DNA from: Acrasis kona
Taxonomy: Eukaryota > Heterolobosea > Eutetramitea > Acrasida > Acrasidae
NCBI GenBank assembly: GCA_026419775.2
Contig: JAOPGA020001060.1
Coordinates: 1 to 49,385, forward strand
DNA length: 49,385 nucleotides
Direction: 5' to 3'
Of this stretch, positions 1-11,035 are shown piece by piece. The translations under genes and the position numbers were made by a program. Numbering within the stretch: the stretch's first letter is position 1; the number at the start of each line of letters is the position of its first letter. The notes beneath the pieces are model-generated. The model saw only the letters and a list, made by a program, of their open reading frames with translations. It was not told the origin of the DNA and made no database searches.

Positions 1-93
1 GGTTGAGAAAGTTGTTGTTGAAAATGATTGCATTGAACAGTACTGAATAAATTGATTTTTTGTAACGATTGTTTTTTATTATAATTTGGGGTT

Positions 94-3000
94 GTGTTTG
101 TTGATATGGAACACGAGGATCGATTGGGTCACTTGAGGCATCGATTGAGAATTGATTTGACTAGATTGGAGAATGGTGGGGAGGATAAGGTGATTGAACA
201 GGTGGTTGTTCCTGTTGCTGCTGCTGTTGTTGCTGTGAACAAGAAACCAATAGTGAATAGTCCAGAGATTGATAAACAAAAATTAAGGGAGCTAAAGATT
301 AAGGGAGCACAGAATCGCGTGGTTGAATTGGAGAAGAGAATACAATCATCTCCAAAAAGTCAAAAAATCTTCCAGCTTCGGAATGAATTGGAATCAGTTT
401 CTTCCAAATTGCAAGCAAAGGCGACTCAGCTACAAGAATGTTCCACAGCTCAAGATGAATCACAATCATCCACGAGACCAACCGTACAAAACGTAAACCA
501 ACTACGGTCCATCTCTGACAATGTAAAACAACGGTTAGAGAAGGGCATTTTGGAGGGTGTTCAAAAATACAAGAACCTAGAAAAGTCTTTACAAAAAAAT
601 GAAGAGCAACTTTCAAATCGAGATCGTCTACTCGAGCTATCATGTGCAAAAATGCAATCTCTAGAATTGGAGCTAAAAAAGAAAGAATCGTTATACGCAA
701 CACACTACTCCACATTTCAAAAGATTTTAGCAGAGAAAGAAGTCACTCACAACATTATGATTTCTTCGCTACTAAAAAAAGCAGCCGATACAGAAACAAA
801 TCACAACCAACACATTTCCAACCTAACAGCTCAATTTCAATCCAATACCGATCAACTTACCTTCCAACTCGAACAATTACAAATCAAAAATCAATCTCTT
901 TTAGAAAAGAATCAACACTTTGAACAATTACAAAACGAATGTAATCAGGAGTTACAATCTCATTTTGAATCACAAATGGAAAAAAAGAGTCAATTCCATT
1001 TGAATCACATCAAGGACATTAGTAACAAGTACGAATCTCAAATGGAGGAAATGATCAAGAATCACAAACATCAAATGGATCAAGCACATTTACAATTTCA
1101 ATCACAAATGGACCAAGTCAACCAGCACCATTTGAATCGCATTCAAAATGTGAGCCATCAATCCAATCACACCATCAAGGAATTACAAATCAAGTACAAT
1201 TCACAAATACAAGAAAGGAATCAAATTCACTCCGATCAAGTTGTAGAATTACAAAATCAATTCAATCAAGGTCAGAATGTACTCAAGTGTGAAGTACAAG
1301 ATTTGAACAATCAAGTCGAAAATTTGACCAGTCAACTCGAACAATCACACCAATCAACTAGAGAGTTACAAATCAAGTATGATTCAGAAATGGGTTTATT
1401 ACAAGAATCCCACTCCATTCAATTACAAAATTTGAATGGTCAACTGGAACAATCTAATCATCTCTTAAAAGAATCACAAATCAAGTGGAACGTACAAGTG
1501 GAAGAATTGAATCAATTGCATCTGAATAGAGTGAATGATTTGACCAATGAATTATTGGAACAATCTAATAAAACCATAAAGGATTTACAAATCAAATACA
1601 ATTCACAAAATCAATCACAAAGTGATCAAGTGGTAGAATTAACTGGTCAACTAGAACATTCACAAGATGTAATTCAACAATTAAATAGTCAACTGGAACA
1701 ATGCCACTTGTTACAAAATGAAACACATAATAAACACAGTATACAAATCAATCAGTTGAAGGAATTGCATCACCAAGAATTACTTGAATTACAAAATTTA
1801 ATAGAGCGCTCCAATTTGAATCTTTTAGAAACGAAAAATAATTTTGACANGCAAATAAAAAATAATAATGAGGTGCATTCAAATCAATTATCAGATTTGA
1901 ATGGTCAACTACAAAGTTTAAAATGTGAATTATTAGAATCACAAACCAGATATGACGAATCAAATTATCAAGTCAAAAATTTGAATCAACAAATACTCCA
2001 ATCAAGTCAAACCATTCAAGGTTTACAACAAGATTTGGTTCAAAATCAATCACTAATCAGTCATTTGCAAACTGAAAAACAAGAGTTATTGGAATCAAAT
2101 TCAAATCAATTTTACAAGATTAACGAATTTGAGATTGCATCTAATTTGATTCAATCAAGATGCGATGCTGAAATTCAACAATTAAAACAAGAGCATTCTT
2201 TACAAACCAATCAATTTGATTTGGATATAAAACATTTACAATTGAAACAAGATGAATTAAATCAACTTCATTTACAAGAATCAAATCAATTACAAAAACA
2301 ATTATTAGATCAAATCAATAAAAATAATCAATTGGAAACACAATCAGCAAGTGAATCTGAAACTCATTCTCAATTAAAAAATGAATTATTACAATTGAAA
2401 TCAACACATCAGAATGAATTGGATCAATTAAATCAAGTGTTAAATGAATTAAAATCAAACCACCATGATGAATTAAATACATTAAATTTGAAACACTACA
2501 ATGTAATTCAACAATTAAATGAATCTAATCAAGGTTATGAAATTCAAATTAAAAACCAAATTAATGAGTTAAATGATTTGAAGAATGAGTCAAATCACTC
2601 TAACCAAATCATTCAGCAATTAAGCGATCAATACAAACAAGTATATATTCAAAATGAAAACCTTGATTTGAATTTCAATGTACAAAGTGAACAATTTGAA
2701 GTGATTGTGAATCAATTAGAGTTTGATTTGAATCAATCTCATCAAGAATTTCACGATTTGAAATTAGACATTGATCAAATGAGATTAAATTACATTGATG
2801 ACTTGTTCAATTCTAAAAATGAAATCATGATTCAAAATGAACAAATTGTAAATGAATTGAAGATGAATCATGAAATGGATAAAGTGAATTTGAATCAATC
2901 TATCAATTTATTAGAACAGGAATTAAATTTGATGAAGGGGAATCAAGAGTCCATTGTAAAAAAGTACATGTCGGAGATTGAGTCACTCAAATCTCAACAA

Positions 3001-3618
3001 CAAAATGGTCAATTGAGTGCAAATAGTGTGACTACACCTCCAAGACCACTTTATAGGTCATCATCGGTTCATTCTCCTAAAAAGAAGAATTCTCCAGTCA
3101 ACCATGCTCCCTTACAAGAACAAGCCATAGACATGAAAAACACACTAGGAATAGAGAGAGATTTAGGAGTGAATATTTCAGAGGAAATTAAGAGAGTTAT
3201 TCAGGACATAAAAGATACACTGGACAAGTTTAGGGGTCAAGTAAAAGATTTAACAAATAAACAAATTGGCGAGGTGACTAATTATAATAGTCCTCCTGAT
3301 GCTGTTTTTAGAACTGTTAGGTGTGTTGGTCTTATTTTAGATTATCAAGAACATTTGTTGAGGAATTGGGAGGGTTGTAGAAGAGTGTTGAGGAATGATT
3401 TGAAAGTTTTGGTTTCAAAATATGATCCAACCACTGTTCAAGATTCTGAGAAATTTATTTTTATTAAAGAGAGTTTGGATGGATTGGATTATAATTTGTG
3501 TTGTCAAAAGGGTAGTACCCCTACTGGTGTGCTATTCAATTTTTGTGTGACTACTGTTCAGCTGCGGGAACAATCTTGTCAATTACGTAAATTAAATAAA
3601 GTGCAACAATCATCTTAG
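94..3618 (+). CDS. Long coiled-coil protein with C-terminal dynein-type microtubule-binding domain
   Basis: Uninterrupted 1174-residue reading frame. Residues about 50-1010 are an almost continuous Q/N/L/E-rich coiled coil with degenerate internal repeats (QIKYNSQ, LNGQLEQS types). A short proline/serine/lysine linker (about 1015-1035, TTPPRPLYRSSS) precedes a C-terminal domain (about 1040-1174) that looks like the dynein heavy-chain stalk tip: NSPPDAVFRTVRCVG near 1065, NWEGCRRVLRNDLKVL near 1091, then LVSKYDP and a final helix from about STPTGVLF. In dyneins this order (NPP..V, W...KKVL, L..YDKD) is the microtubule-binding domain on the end of the stalk. No AAA+ motor is present, so I infer a cytoskeletal crosslinker or tether, not a motor. 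ATG at 94 (MFVDMEHED) is the first in frame; the Met at 106 is an alternative. Codon 586 contains the N at 1850. Confidence 0.8.
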   Translation: MFVDMEHEDRLGHLRHRLRIDLTRLENGGEDKVIEQVVVPVAAAVVAVNKKPIVNSPEIDKQKLRELKIKGAQNRVVELEKRIQSSPKSQKIFQLRNELESVSSKLQAKATQLQECSTAQDESQSSTRPTVQNVNQLRSISDNVKQRLEKGILEGVQKYKNLEKSLQKNEEQLSNRDRLLELSCAKMQSLELELKKKESLYATHYSTFQKILAEKEVTHNIMISSLLKKAADTETNHNQHISNLTAQFQSNTDQLTFQLEQLQIKNQSLLEKNQHFEQLQNECNQELQSHFESQMEKKSQFHLNHIKDISNKYESQMEEMIKNHKHQMDQAHLQFQSQMDQVNQHHLNRIQNVSHQSNHTIKELQIKYNSQIQERNQIHSDQVVELQNQFNQGQNVLKCEVQDLNNQVENLTSQLEQSHQSTRELQIKYDSEMGLLQESHSIQLQNLNGQLEQSNHLLKESQIKWNVQVEELNQLHLNRVNDLTNELLEQSNKTIKDLQIKYNSQNQSQSDQVVELTGQLEHSQDVIQQLNSQLEQCHLLQNETHNKHSIQINQLKELHHQELLELQNLIERSNLNLLETKNNFDXQIKNNNEVHSNQLSDLNGQLQSLKCELLESQTRYDESNYQVKNLNQQILQSSQTIQGLQQDLVQNQSLISHLQTEKQELLESNSNQFYKINEFEIASNLIQSRCDAEIQQLKQEHSLQTNQFDLDIKHLQLKQDELNQLHLQESNQLQKQLLDQINKNNQLETQSASESETHSQLKNELLQLKSTHQNELDQLNQVLNELKSNHHDELNTLNLKHYNVIQQLNESNQGYEIQIKNQINELNDLKNESNHSNQIIQQLSDQYKQVYIQNENLDLNFNVQSEQFEVIVNQLEFDLNQSHQEFHDLKLDIDQMRLNYIDDLFNSKNEIMIQNEQIVNELKMNHEMDKVNLNQSINLLEQELNLMKGNQESIVKKYMSEIESLKSQQQNGQLSANSVTTPPRPLYRSSSVHSPKKKNSPVNHAPLQEQAIDMKNTLGIERDLGVNISEEIKRVIQDIKDTLDKFRGQVKDLTNKQIGEVTNYNSPPDAVFRTVRCVGLILDYQEHLLRNWEGCRRVLRNDLKVLVSKYDPTTVQDSEKFIFIKESLDGLDYNLCCQKGSTPTGVLFNFCVTTVQLREQSCQLRKLNKVQQSS

Positions 3619-3669
3619 CAAACGAGAATCTTATTGAGTTGTTTGTAAACTATAAAAATATTGGAACTC

Positions 3670-5156
3670 ATGTTCGGATTTGTTGATGTCGAAGTGATAA
3701 CATATCATGCCATCGAGCTTACGAGCAATTCTATGTTATTATATAAACTTTTAACTGAGCAAATGAGATGCAGATGCGTGGTAGAGTTTCCAGTCGTGGA
3801 GCATTTTCGAAAATTGTTTTACCACAAAGACACAGCCCAAAACAGGTATGACGAGAGAATTGCGAAACAATTCAATCCAGGCGTCATGGAGGGCATTTCG
3901 GATGCGAGTTGTATTCGATTTGGTCAGGGCCACAATCACGTCGCCACGGGTAAGTAACTGAGAAGTGTAACCTCTCAAATTTTGAGCACATGGATTTTAT
4001 TCTTGGGGAGATAACAGGCGCAATCAAATTGGAGATGGTTTTATAGGGTCAGAATCTGACAATCCTGTTGAAAATCAAAGTCTAAAAGGAAAAGTCATTA
4101 GACACATTGCCTGCAGCTATTCGCATGTATTGGTGGTGACAGGTAATGTGTCTCGTATTGGGTTGACTAAAGAACGCAGATGCAGGAACGGTTTATGTAT
4201 GGGGATCGAGCCTTGGCTCTGCTCTTTTAGGGTTGGGTCCAGAGGTACAAATTTGCCACCATCCAACTGCTATAAATAACTTGCCTCCTATAAGGCGCGT
4301 GTATTCTGGAGAAAGCAGTTGCTTTAGTTTTGCACTATCCAGTGAGTAAACCACACTTGATATTGTTAATAAATATTAGAACATGGCGATTTGTATTGTT
4401 GGGGTCAAAATCATTCTGGACAACTTGGTCTTGGAGACAATATTCCGAGGTCGTCACCTGTCATAGTAAAACCAATCAATAAAGTGTCATTATTGAGTGT
4501 TGGAACGAATTATGTTTATGCTGTAGATTTCGAGAGAAGAGTTTATGCATGGGGTGACAACCAGCATCAACAATGTCTTGGCGTCCAAACTAAACCCACA
4601 AACATTCTAGTGCCCACCGAAATAACTGAATTGAGAAACAAGAACATCGTTGACATTCATTGTACAAAAGAATGCGTTCTTATGATATCTGGTATGTTTC
4701 TCAAAGTCAATTTATAATTTAAATGGAGCGTAGAAGATGGAGATGTATACGGATGGAATTTTGAGTCTGTTTATGGCCCGAAAATAGATTATAGACTCTT
4801 TAGAAAACTAAAAATCAAATCTGTATCTTCCAGTCTTTATTTGATGATTGTGACAACAAGTAAGTTCTTCTCAGCTGAAACCTAATCATTTTTGTAAAGA
4901 GGACGATGAAACATACACGAGTGGAGATTATAGAGTGCCATGGGTTGCCGCAGATCCTTCAAGCAATGGACTATACAAAATAAATATTGCATCAGGTTTT
5001 AAAGTTGTCGCAGGATGGGCCATCCCTTTCGTACTGTCAGATAGTAGAGATGCAGTAATGGATCCTATCAATGTACAACAAAACAACAATAGAACTTTTG
5101 CTCAAAGAGGAGTGGGAATTCTGAATAGAATCCGGAGACGCTTTGCGTGGGTATAG
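3670..5156 (+). CDS. RCC1-like beta-propeller protein, six exons
   Basis: Exons by hand: 3670-3949, 3987-4142, 4180-4341, 4380-4691, 4734-4859, 4900-5156 (430 residues). Introns are 37, 37, 38, 42 and 40 nt, all GT-AG. Each junction restores an RCC1 blade motif: AHGFYSWGDN, AGTVYVWGSS, HGDLYCWGQNHSGQLGLGD, RRVYAWGDN and EDGDVYGWN. RCC1 repeats form seven-bladed propellers used for protein binding, as in Ran and other GTPase exchange factors or E3 adaptors; partner and compartment cannot be told here. The N-terminal ~90 residues are not RCC1-like, and the last ~90 residues are only weakly so, ending in a basic tail (NRIRRRFAWV). All five introns are phase 1 and fall just before the (D/H)GxxYxWG strand. 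The start is only 51 bp after the preceding stop. Confidence 0.85.
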
Positions 5157-5442
5157 ACAAGAATGCTTCAGACTTGTGTAGTTTATTAGGAGTGAAATTA
5201 GACAAGTTATTATATTAATATAAAACTCAATAAATCATTCAACAATGTACTTGTAATTGTTTGTTCATCACTGCTGTTATTTCATTTTTTGGTTTCATTT
5301 CAATTTCTCATGATATCACATGAGCTAAAGCTGTAAATTCAAGCTGTATTCATTTTTCCTTAATTGACGGTTTACCTCATATACGGTCCATTACGTATTA
5401 ATAGGATTTCAATCAGTTTTCATCACTGATTTGTAAAACTAC

Positions 5443-8400
5443 ATGGCAAGTCACCTTGATGAGCACCATGACGGTGACTCGGTTACTGTAAGCTTCTGCC
5501 CCAAATAATACTCATCATAATAGGATAAGGAAGGAACTCTTGATGAGCCATTGCTTCAGGGGAGGGTGGACGAAGAGAATTTAGCTCCGAGAACCATTCG
5601 CGTTAATGATGTGGACAACAAAGAAGTTCAAGTCAAATACACCAAAAACCATATTAGTACCACGAAGTACAACGTTTTGTTTTTTGTTCCAAAAAATTTG
5701 TTCGAACAGTTCCACAGAGTGGCTAATTTATACTTTTTGTTCATCTGTGTTCTACAAGTACATATTTATTTTGGTTAAATTCTCACAATGCACGTAGTTT
5801 ATACCAGGTCTCTCCCCTACAGGTCAATACACCACGATCATACCACTTTGCACAGTTTTGCTCATATCCATGATTAAGGATGGAGTTGAGGATTTGGTAA
5901 GTCTCCGAGTTTGAATGAACACGCATTAAAATGTTACAGAAAAGAAGAGATTCTGACCGCAAAACAAACGGACGCAAAACTCACACTCTACAGAGTGGGG
6001 CTTTCCAATTCAAGAGATGGAGGGACGTTTGTGTTGGTGACATTGTTAAAATCAACAATAAGGAGCTTTTCCCTGCGGATCTTGTTCTGATATCTACCAG
6101 TGAACCACAAGGCTTATGCTACGTCGAGACAAGCAGCCTTGACGGAGAAACAAATCTCAAAATTAAAAAAGCGAGAGCAGAGACGTTGCACATTCGCAAC
6201 GCCGAGGATGCCTCACAACTCAGGGCTACAGTTTCTTGTGAACAACCTAATGGGAGACTCTATAGTTTTGAGGGCTCAATCTCCATTGATAATAAATCTC
6301 GCTCGCCACTAGATGTTGACAACCTTTTATTAAGAGGCTCCTCTCTCCGTAATACGGATTGGATAATTGGTGTCGTGGTATTTACAGGACACGAAACAAA
6401 GTTAATGAAGAACACAAACAAAACACCTCACAAGGCAAGCCAGGTCGAAAAGATGACGAACAAGTTAATCTTTATTATATTAGCCTTTCAAATTGTTCTT
6501 TGCTTGTGCTGCATGATTGGAGCAGTTGTTTTCGCCGTAAGTCCCACTCACTTATTGATTTTAAACTTGATAGCAAAAAAATGCAAAAAGCATGTGGTAC
6601 TATCCCTCTCCAGACCCATCAACAAAGGATTTGGCATTGTTAGGATTTACAAGCTTCTGGACTTATCTCATCTTGTTCAACAATTTGATTCCGATTTCAC
6701 TTTATGTCTCCTTGGAGTGTGCAAGGTTCATTCAAGGATACGTAATATCTCAAGACCTCCGCATGTATCATCAAGAGAGCGACTCTACTGCTGTGGTCAG
6801 GACATCGTAAGTTTTTTGTTTACTCTGTCTAATGGTTTTAGTTCTTTAAACGAAGAGCTTGGGCAAGTTCAATTCATCTTCTCCGACAAGACAGGAACGC
6901 TTACATGTAACAGAATGGAATTTTTAAAGTTTGCAGTTCAGAACATTCCTTATGGAACAGGTGTCACTGAGATCGCTCGCAGTAACGCAAAGCGTAGAGG
7001 CATCACACTTCCTCCAGACCAAAACTATGGATCTAATCAACTTCGTTTCTATGATGACCGCATCAACAATGGAGCTTGGACAAAACAAAGTAACGCAGAA
7101 GCCATCCGCTCATTCCTAGTCTTACTTGCGGTGTGCCACACAGTCATTCCAGAACGCGATCATTACCATCCCAAAAACATTATTTACCAAGCAAGTAGTC
7201 CAGATGAAGCAGCACTCGTCAAAGCAGCAAAACTTTTGGGAGTGGAATTCATTTCGCGAACAAGCGACGAAGTGACCATTAAATGTTGTGACACCGGAAG
7301 AGAGGAGACCTACCAAATTCTAAACATTTTAGAGTTCACATCAAACAGAAAGCGTCAATCAGTCATCGTGAGAGATCCCGCCGGAAAGTTGAAGTTGTTG
7401 ACCAAAGGAGCCGACAGCGTAGTCTTTTCTTTATTGGCACCCAATCAAAACTACAAACAAGAAACATTAGATCTGTTGGAAACATTTGCAAACGAGGGAC
7501 TAAGAACATTGGTCTGCGCAGAGTGTGACCTTGACCAACGGTTTTATGAAAAATGGAATGTTGATTTCGAAGAAGCCAAATTATCTTTTATCGATCGTAC
7601 GCAAAAGATTGAAAATGTGTCCGACCAGATCGAAAAGAATTTGAAACTAGTGGGAATCAGCGCCATCGAGGATGAATTACAAAAAGGAGTTCCGGATACT
7701 ATTTTGGAGTTGGGTAACGCAAACATTAAAATTTGGGTGTTGACCGGAGATAAACAAGAAACTGCAATCAATATTGGATTTGCGTGCGATCTATTAAACC
7801 AAGAAATGGGTTTGATGTTGATTGAAGGAAAAGATAGAGCACAAGTTTACAATAGTTTGGTGAAGAGTCTGGACATTGCTAGCCAAGCACAAGATAGTCA
7901 AGCATCCGTCGGTATGGTCATCGAAGGAAGCACTTTGCTTATTGTATTTGAGGAAGAAGATTTGAAACAATGCTTTTTGAAGTTGGGCATGTTGTGTAAA
8001 AGTGTAATTTGTTGTCGTGTCAGTCCTTCTCAAAAAGCTCTTGTCGTTAGTCTTGTAAAAGATAATCTTGTAGGTACCACTCTTGCCATTGGTGACGGTG
8101 CTAATGACGTCAGCATGATTCAGGCTGCGCACGTTGGCGTCGGTATTAGTGGCGAGGAGGGTCTACAGGCTGCTAATGCCGCCGATTATTCTATTGGTCA
8201 ATTCAGATTCCTGAAAAGATTGTTGTTGGTTCATGGACGTTGGAGTTATAGACGCGTCAGCAAGTTGATCTTATATAGTTTTTACAAAAATATTTCATTG
8301 TATTTGACCCAGTTTTGGTTTGTTCTCTTTAATTGCTTCACCGGAACTTCGTTGCACGATAGATGGACGATTGCCATGTTTAATTTAGTGTTCACCGCAG

Positions 8401-9191
8401 CGCCGGTAATGGTTCTTAGTGTAGTCGACAGAGACATTGACGCCGATGTTGCGGAGAATTACCCAGAATTATATGAACAAGGCCACAAGAACATTTTCTT
8501 TAATGCAAAAGTATTTTTAGGGTGGATCGTTAATAGTGTGTTCCATAGTGCTATTTGCTTCTTTGTTCCGTTAATCTGTATGATGTACATGTCTTTTGCC
8601 GGAGGAAATACCATCGATATGTATAGTTTGGGTGTGACCGTCTACAGTTGCGTATTGATCACTGTGACTGCCAAAATCGCACTAGAGACCAGTTCATTTA
8701 CAATTCTACACTTTTTGTTCTTAACTGCTTCAGTTTTTGCTTGGTACGCTTTTGTAATCATTTACGGAAGCATTTTCTACGTTTTGGGAAGATATAACTT
8801 GAATTGGTTCACGCGCGAGTTTTATGGTATTCTAGAAGAATATAGAGTGTTCTTTACTCTGCGATATTGGTTTACCGTTTGTTTGACTTGTGTTCTTGCT
8901 TTGTTGCGCGATTACTTCTATAAGGCTTACGTGCGTAACTCTGCAAAGAATTTGTATTATCATGTCCAAGCTTCTGCCAAGAAGCGCCCCAGAGAGGAGA
9001 TCATGAAGTATTTCCCACTAGAAGAAGGAATCCCAACTGAAATTAAGCGTCGCAGAAAGGCACCTGTTAATATCAATAGTGTTAAGCAATTATTCTCTAA
9101 TCTCAAGTTGATGAACCACAAGGGTTTTGCCTTCTCACAGACAGAGGAACAGTCCAAGCTACTAGACGAAAGATTGAAGGGAACCAAGTAG
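5443..9191 (+). CDS. P4-type ATPase (phospholipid flippase)
   Basis: Exons: 5443-5487, 5524-5757, 5798-5896, 5940-6536, 6574-6806, 6842-9191, giving 1185 residues, usual for P4-ATPases. Introns are 36, 40, 43, 37 and 35 nt. P4 ATPases flip aminophospholipids to the cytosolic leaflet of Golgi, endosome or plasma membrane. Visible signatures in order: [26 protein letters not shown], the actuator SLDGETNLK (the P4 DGET form), [14 protein letters not shown] with the phosphorylated Asp, [33 protein letters not shown], and six C-terminal membrane segments from about [12 protein letters not shown] onward. The tail is basic (KRRRKAPVN). The two introns of 37 and 35 nt sum to 72, so a stop-free frame runs through both; a naive 1086-residue call from 5931 carries about 90 wrong residues. 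Which flippase subfamily (Drs2/ATP8-like is likeliest) is inference. These proteins usually need a CDC50 partner, not seen here. Confidence 0.92.
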
Positions 9192-9542
9192 GTTTTAGAA
9201 TAAAAATTATATTTTTCTGAAACCGTATGAACATGTGTCCAAAGTCTCCACGCAGTTCTAACCAAACATTTCCTAAACGCAGCAGCATTCACACACTCTT
9301 GACATGAAATATTGCGATTGGTTACAACATGCGATAAAATCAAGTTATTGTCAAAGGAGTACATACTCTTGATATCAGCTATTTCAAACAATCACCGATG
9401 TTTGATTTATAATAAATTTTTTATTCTTTACATTTCTTTAATAAAACCACTCGTGTTTGTTGAATCTACACAGGACAATAATAATAGATTGGATATTTCT
9501 CAAGTGTATGCATTGCATCACGGCTGTTGTGCTGAAGTAATT
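9192..9542. other. Convergent intergenic region, no assignable gene
   Basis: Between the convergent flippase and YbaK-like genes. It holds AATAAA-type signals for the + gene (AATAAAAATT just after its stop). A minus-strand open stretch over about 9212-9391 (containing NISCQECVNAAAFRKCLV) reads like protein but lacks an ATG and has a stop just upstream; it could be an exon of an unrecognised small gene or the YbaK 3' UTR. I do not call it. Confidence 0.4.
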
Positions 9543-10262
9543 TTATTTTTCATATGTTACATCCGCCACAAATGCACCAACTGTTTTTACAAATTCTTGA
9601 ACGTCCACTTCTAGTTTCCAGTCCACCTCTCCTGCACCCATCCAAAAGTATTGATAAGGCGATAACTTTGTAATCTTTTCAGAGATGATGACCGGGATTT
9701 TATCGTTCACCATTCCGATGGGGACAACCGCGTTGTGACCAAAACCAGTAAGTTTTTCTTGTTCCTTCTCGTCAGCAAGGCGGAAGTTAAAGCTTTGATT
9801 TGAAAGTTTTCCTTTGTTTAATTTGCTCACAAATCTTGTTATTTTATCGGAGTGTAACCTGGCAGTATATTGCAGCACAATGCAGTAATATTTGCAATTA
9901 TTGCGGTCTGCGAAAGGGTCATCACCTTGAAATCGAGTATTTTCCATTATCAGACTTTTACAAAGGTGATCAATGGTTGGTGCACCCAAGCAATCTCTTC
10001 TGTATTCTAATGGTCTGTCATAATAATCGCCGGGTACTTGTTTGAACTTAGCATACTGTAGACCAAGCCTATTGCACTCATCTTTCAACCTGGTCACAGT
10101 TGGCGTGTCATTTACATCATGTGGTGTGATCTTTGGCTCTGCTATTCCAACGTTTGTAATGCTATTAATCTCGCTCCTTCTATCTTGCAACGTTTTTTTT
10201 ATAACCGCAATATCTTTGAGTAAGTCATCGAACAACGAATTCAACTCTCTCAGGTTTGACAT
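9543..10262 (-). CDS. YbaK/aminoacyl-tRNA synthetase-associated domain protein
   Basis: Single exon, 239 residues. The N-terminal ~35 residues are a helical LFDDLLKDIAVIKKTLQDR segment. The C-terminal ~130 residues match the YbaK/ProXp editing-domain pattern: a ladder of LQYTARLHSDKITRFVSKL, then LADEKEQEKLTGFGHNAVVP, IPVIISEKITKL, and a final GAGEVDWKLEVDVQEFVKTV. Bacterial and plant relatives hydrolyse mischarged aminoacyl-tRNA in trans. Which misacylated tRNA is recognised cannot be told from sequence. The eukaryotic members with an N-terminal extension are poorly characterised, so editing activity here is inference. A divergent 200-bp region separates its start from the tRNA-Val fragment at 10407. 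Confidence 0.75.
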   Translation of the reverse strand: MSNLRELNSLFDDLLKDIAVIKKTLQDRRSEINSITNVGIAEPKITPHDVNDTPTVTRLKDECNRLGLQYAKFKQVPGDYYDRPLEYRRDCLGAPTIDHLCKSLIMENTRFQGDDPFADRNNCKYYCIVLQYTARLHSDKITRFVSKLNKGKLSNQSFNFRLADEKEQEKLTGFGHNAVVPIGMVNDKIPVIISEKITKLSPYQYFWMGAGEVDWKLEVDVQEFVKTVGAFVADVTYEK

Positions 10263-10406
10263 TTTTCACAGTTTTTGTAAGCGAAGGAAAAGTTGGTCCA
10301 AGACCGCAAAACAAATGCTCGAAGTGCATAGATTTCGGAACTATTGTTATCGCAAGAATTTCAACTCTTCATGAAAAGACCATATAATGCGGCATTTAAA
10401 AAATTT

Positions 10407-10462
10407 ACTCGCTGCCGGAATCGAATCGACGACCTCTGCCGATATAATTAAGTGTTAAAGCA
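10407..10462 (-). repeat. 3'-half copy of tRNA-Val(AAC), direct repeat of 13362-13417
   Basis: On the minus strand this reads from the anticodon loop (TGCTTTAACACTTA) through the variable region, T-arm and acceptor 3' strand (GGCAGAGGTCGTCG, TTCGATTCCGGCAGCGA). It matches the complete tRNA-Val at 13361-13455 at most positions; differences are clustered in the intron, with one in the T-stem that weakens pairing. No matching 5' acceptor strand or D-arm lies upstream: homology stops abruptly at the anticodon stem. It is therefore a fragment, not a gene. A T-run follows its 3' end. It lies at the far end of the 2.9-kb segment that starts at the intact tRNA, in the same orientation. Confidence 0.75.
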
Positions 10463-10468
10463 TAGATA

Positions 10469-11035
10469 TTAATGTCCATATCCACAACATGGTTGACTGG
10501 GATGCTTAATATTGCTTACGTTTGTCATCTTATCACAAAGATAACAACAAGGTAGTACATTGTTAATACTATATGGCAAAGCAAGACCAGTTGAAATCCG
10601 ATTAAAAATGCGGTCAATACCTGAACAAAATTTTACATTCACAGGACAGTTACAATATGTACATAGAAGTTGACATAAGGCAGCGTAGGTAAGTGGTGTT
10701 AAACCTCTACCATGTCTTAATAACGAACTATAACCGGAACGAATTCTATGAAAATTGGGCAAATCTGCAATTTCATCGAAATAAGAACAAGTAAAATGTT
10801 TAATAGGTTTTAAAACACCGTGAACTGAATCACAATNTGTACTACAAAACACCAATTGAAATGGTGGAGAACCTTTTGATTGGGCAATGTCAGATTTAGA
10901 CCCATCAGAGGTNGTCCTTTCAATGGGTTTAGAAGGAGTCTTTATGACTTTAATACAATTCGGAAGTTCCGACACTAAATTACAATAATTACAAGTTTGT
11001 TTACAATGGCATTTGTATGGCCTATAACGATTCAT
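10469..11035 (-). CDS. Cysteine-rich HNH-endonuclease-like ORF (5' end uncertain, perhaps element-borne)
   Basis: 188 residues from the first ATG, but the frame is open for about 45 codons further upstream, with more zinc-ligand-like residues (CHDINCDRCEFF and KCTCSTIKFQCNSGDCHEH). The N-terminal part is a Cys/His cluster (YKCHCKQTCNYC). The C-terminal part fits the HNH family whose core reads C.YC...GIDR.dN..GY...N.vPCC..CN.mK: here LCTYCNCP, then SGIDRIFNRISTG, then NNVLPCCYLCDKM. HNH proteins of this kind are DNA nucleases found in mobile elements and large DNA viruses. The stop lies 6 bp from the tRNA-Val fragment, so the C terminus may have been cut at that junction. Two N bases fall inside it. 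Domain assignment is by eye; activity is inference. Confidence 0.5.
   Translation of the reverse strand: MNRYRPYKCHCKQTCNYCNLVSELPNCIKVIKTPSKPIERXTSDGSKSDIAQSKGSPPFQLVFCSTXCDSVHGVLKPIKHFTCSYFDEIADLPNFHRIRSGYSSLLRHGRGLTPLTYAALCQLLCTYCNCPVNVKFCSGIDRIFNRISTGLALPYSINNVLPCCYLCDKMTNVSNIKHPSQPCCGYGH

Noticed and set aside
5931-9191. Flippase as one continuous 1086-codon ORF
   Set aside because: Two introns lie inside it; the spliced form restores conserved sequence that the continuous frame lacks.
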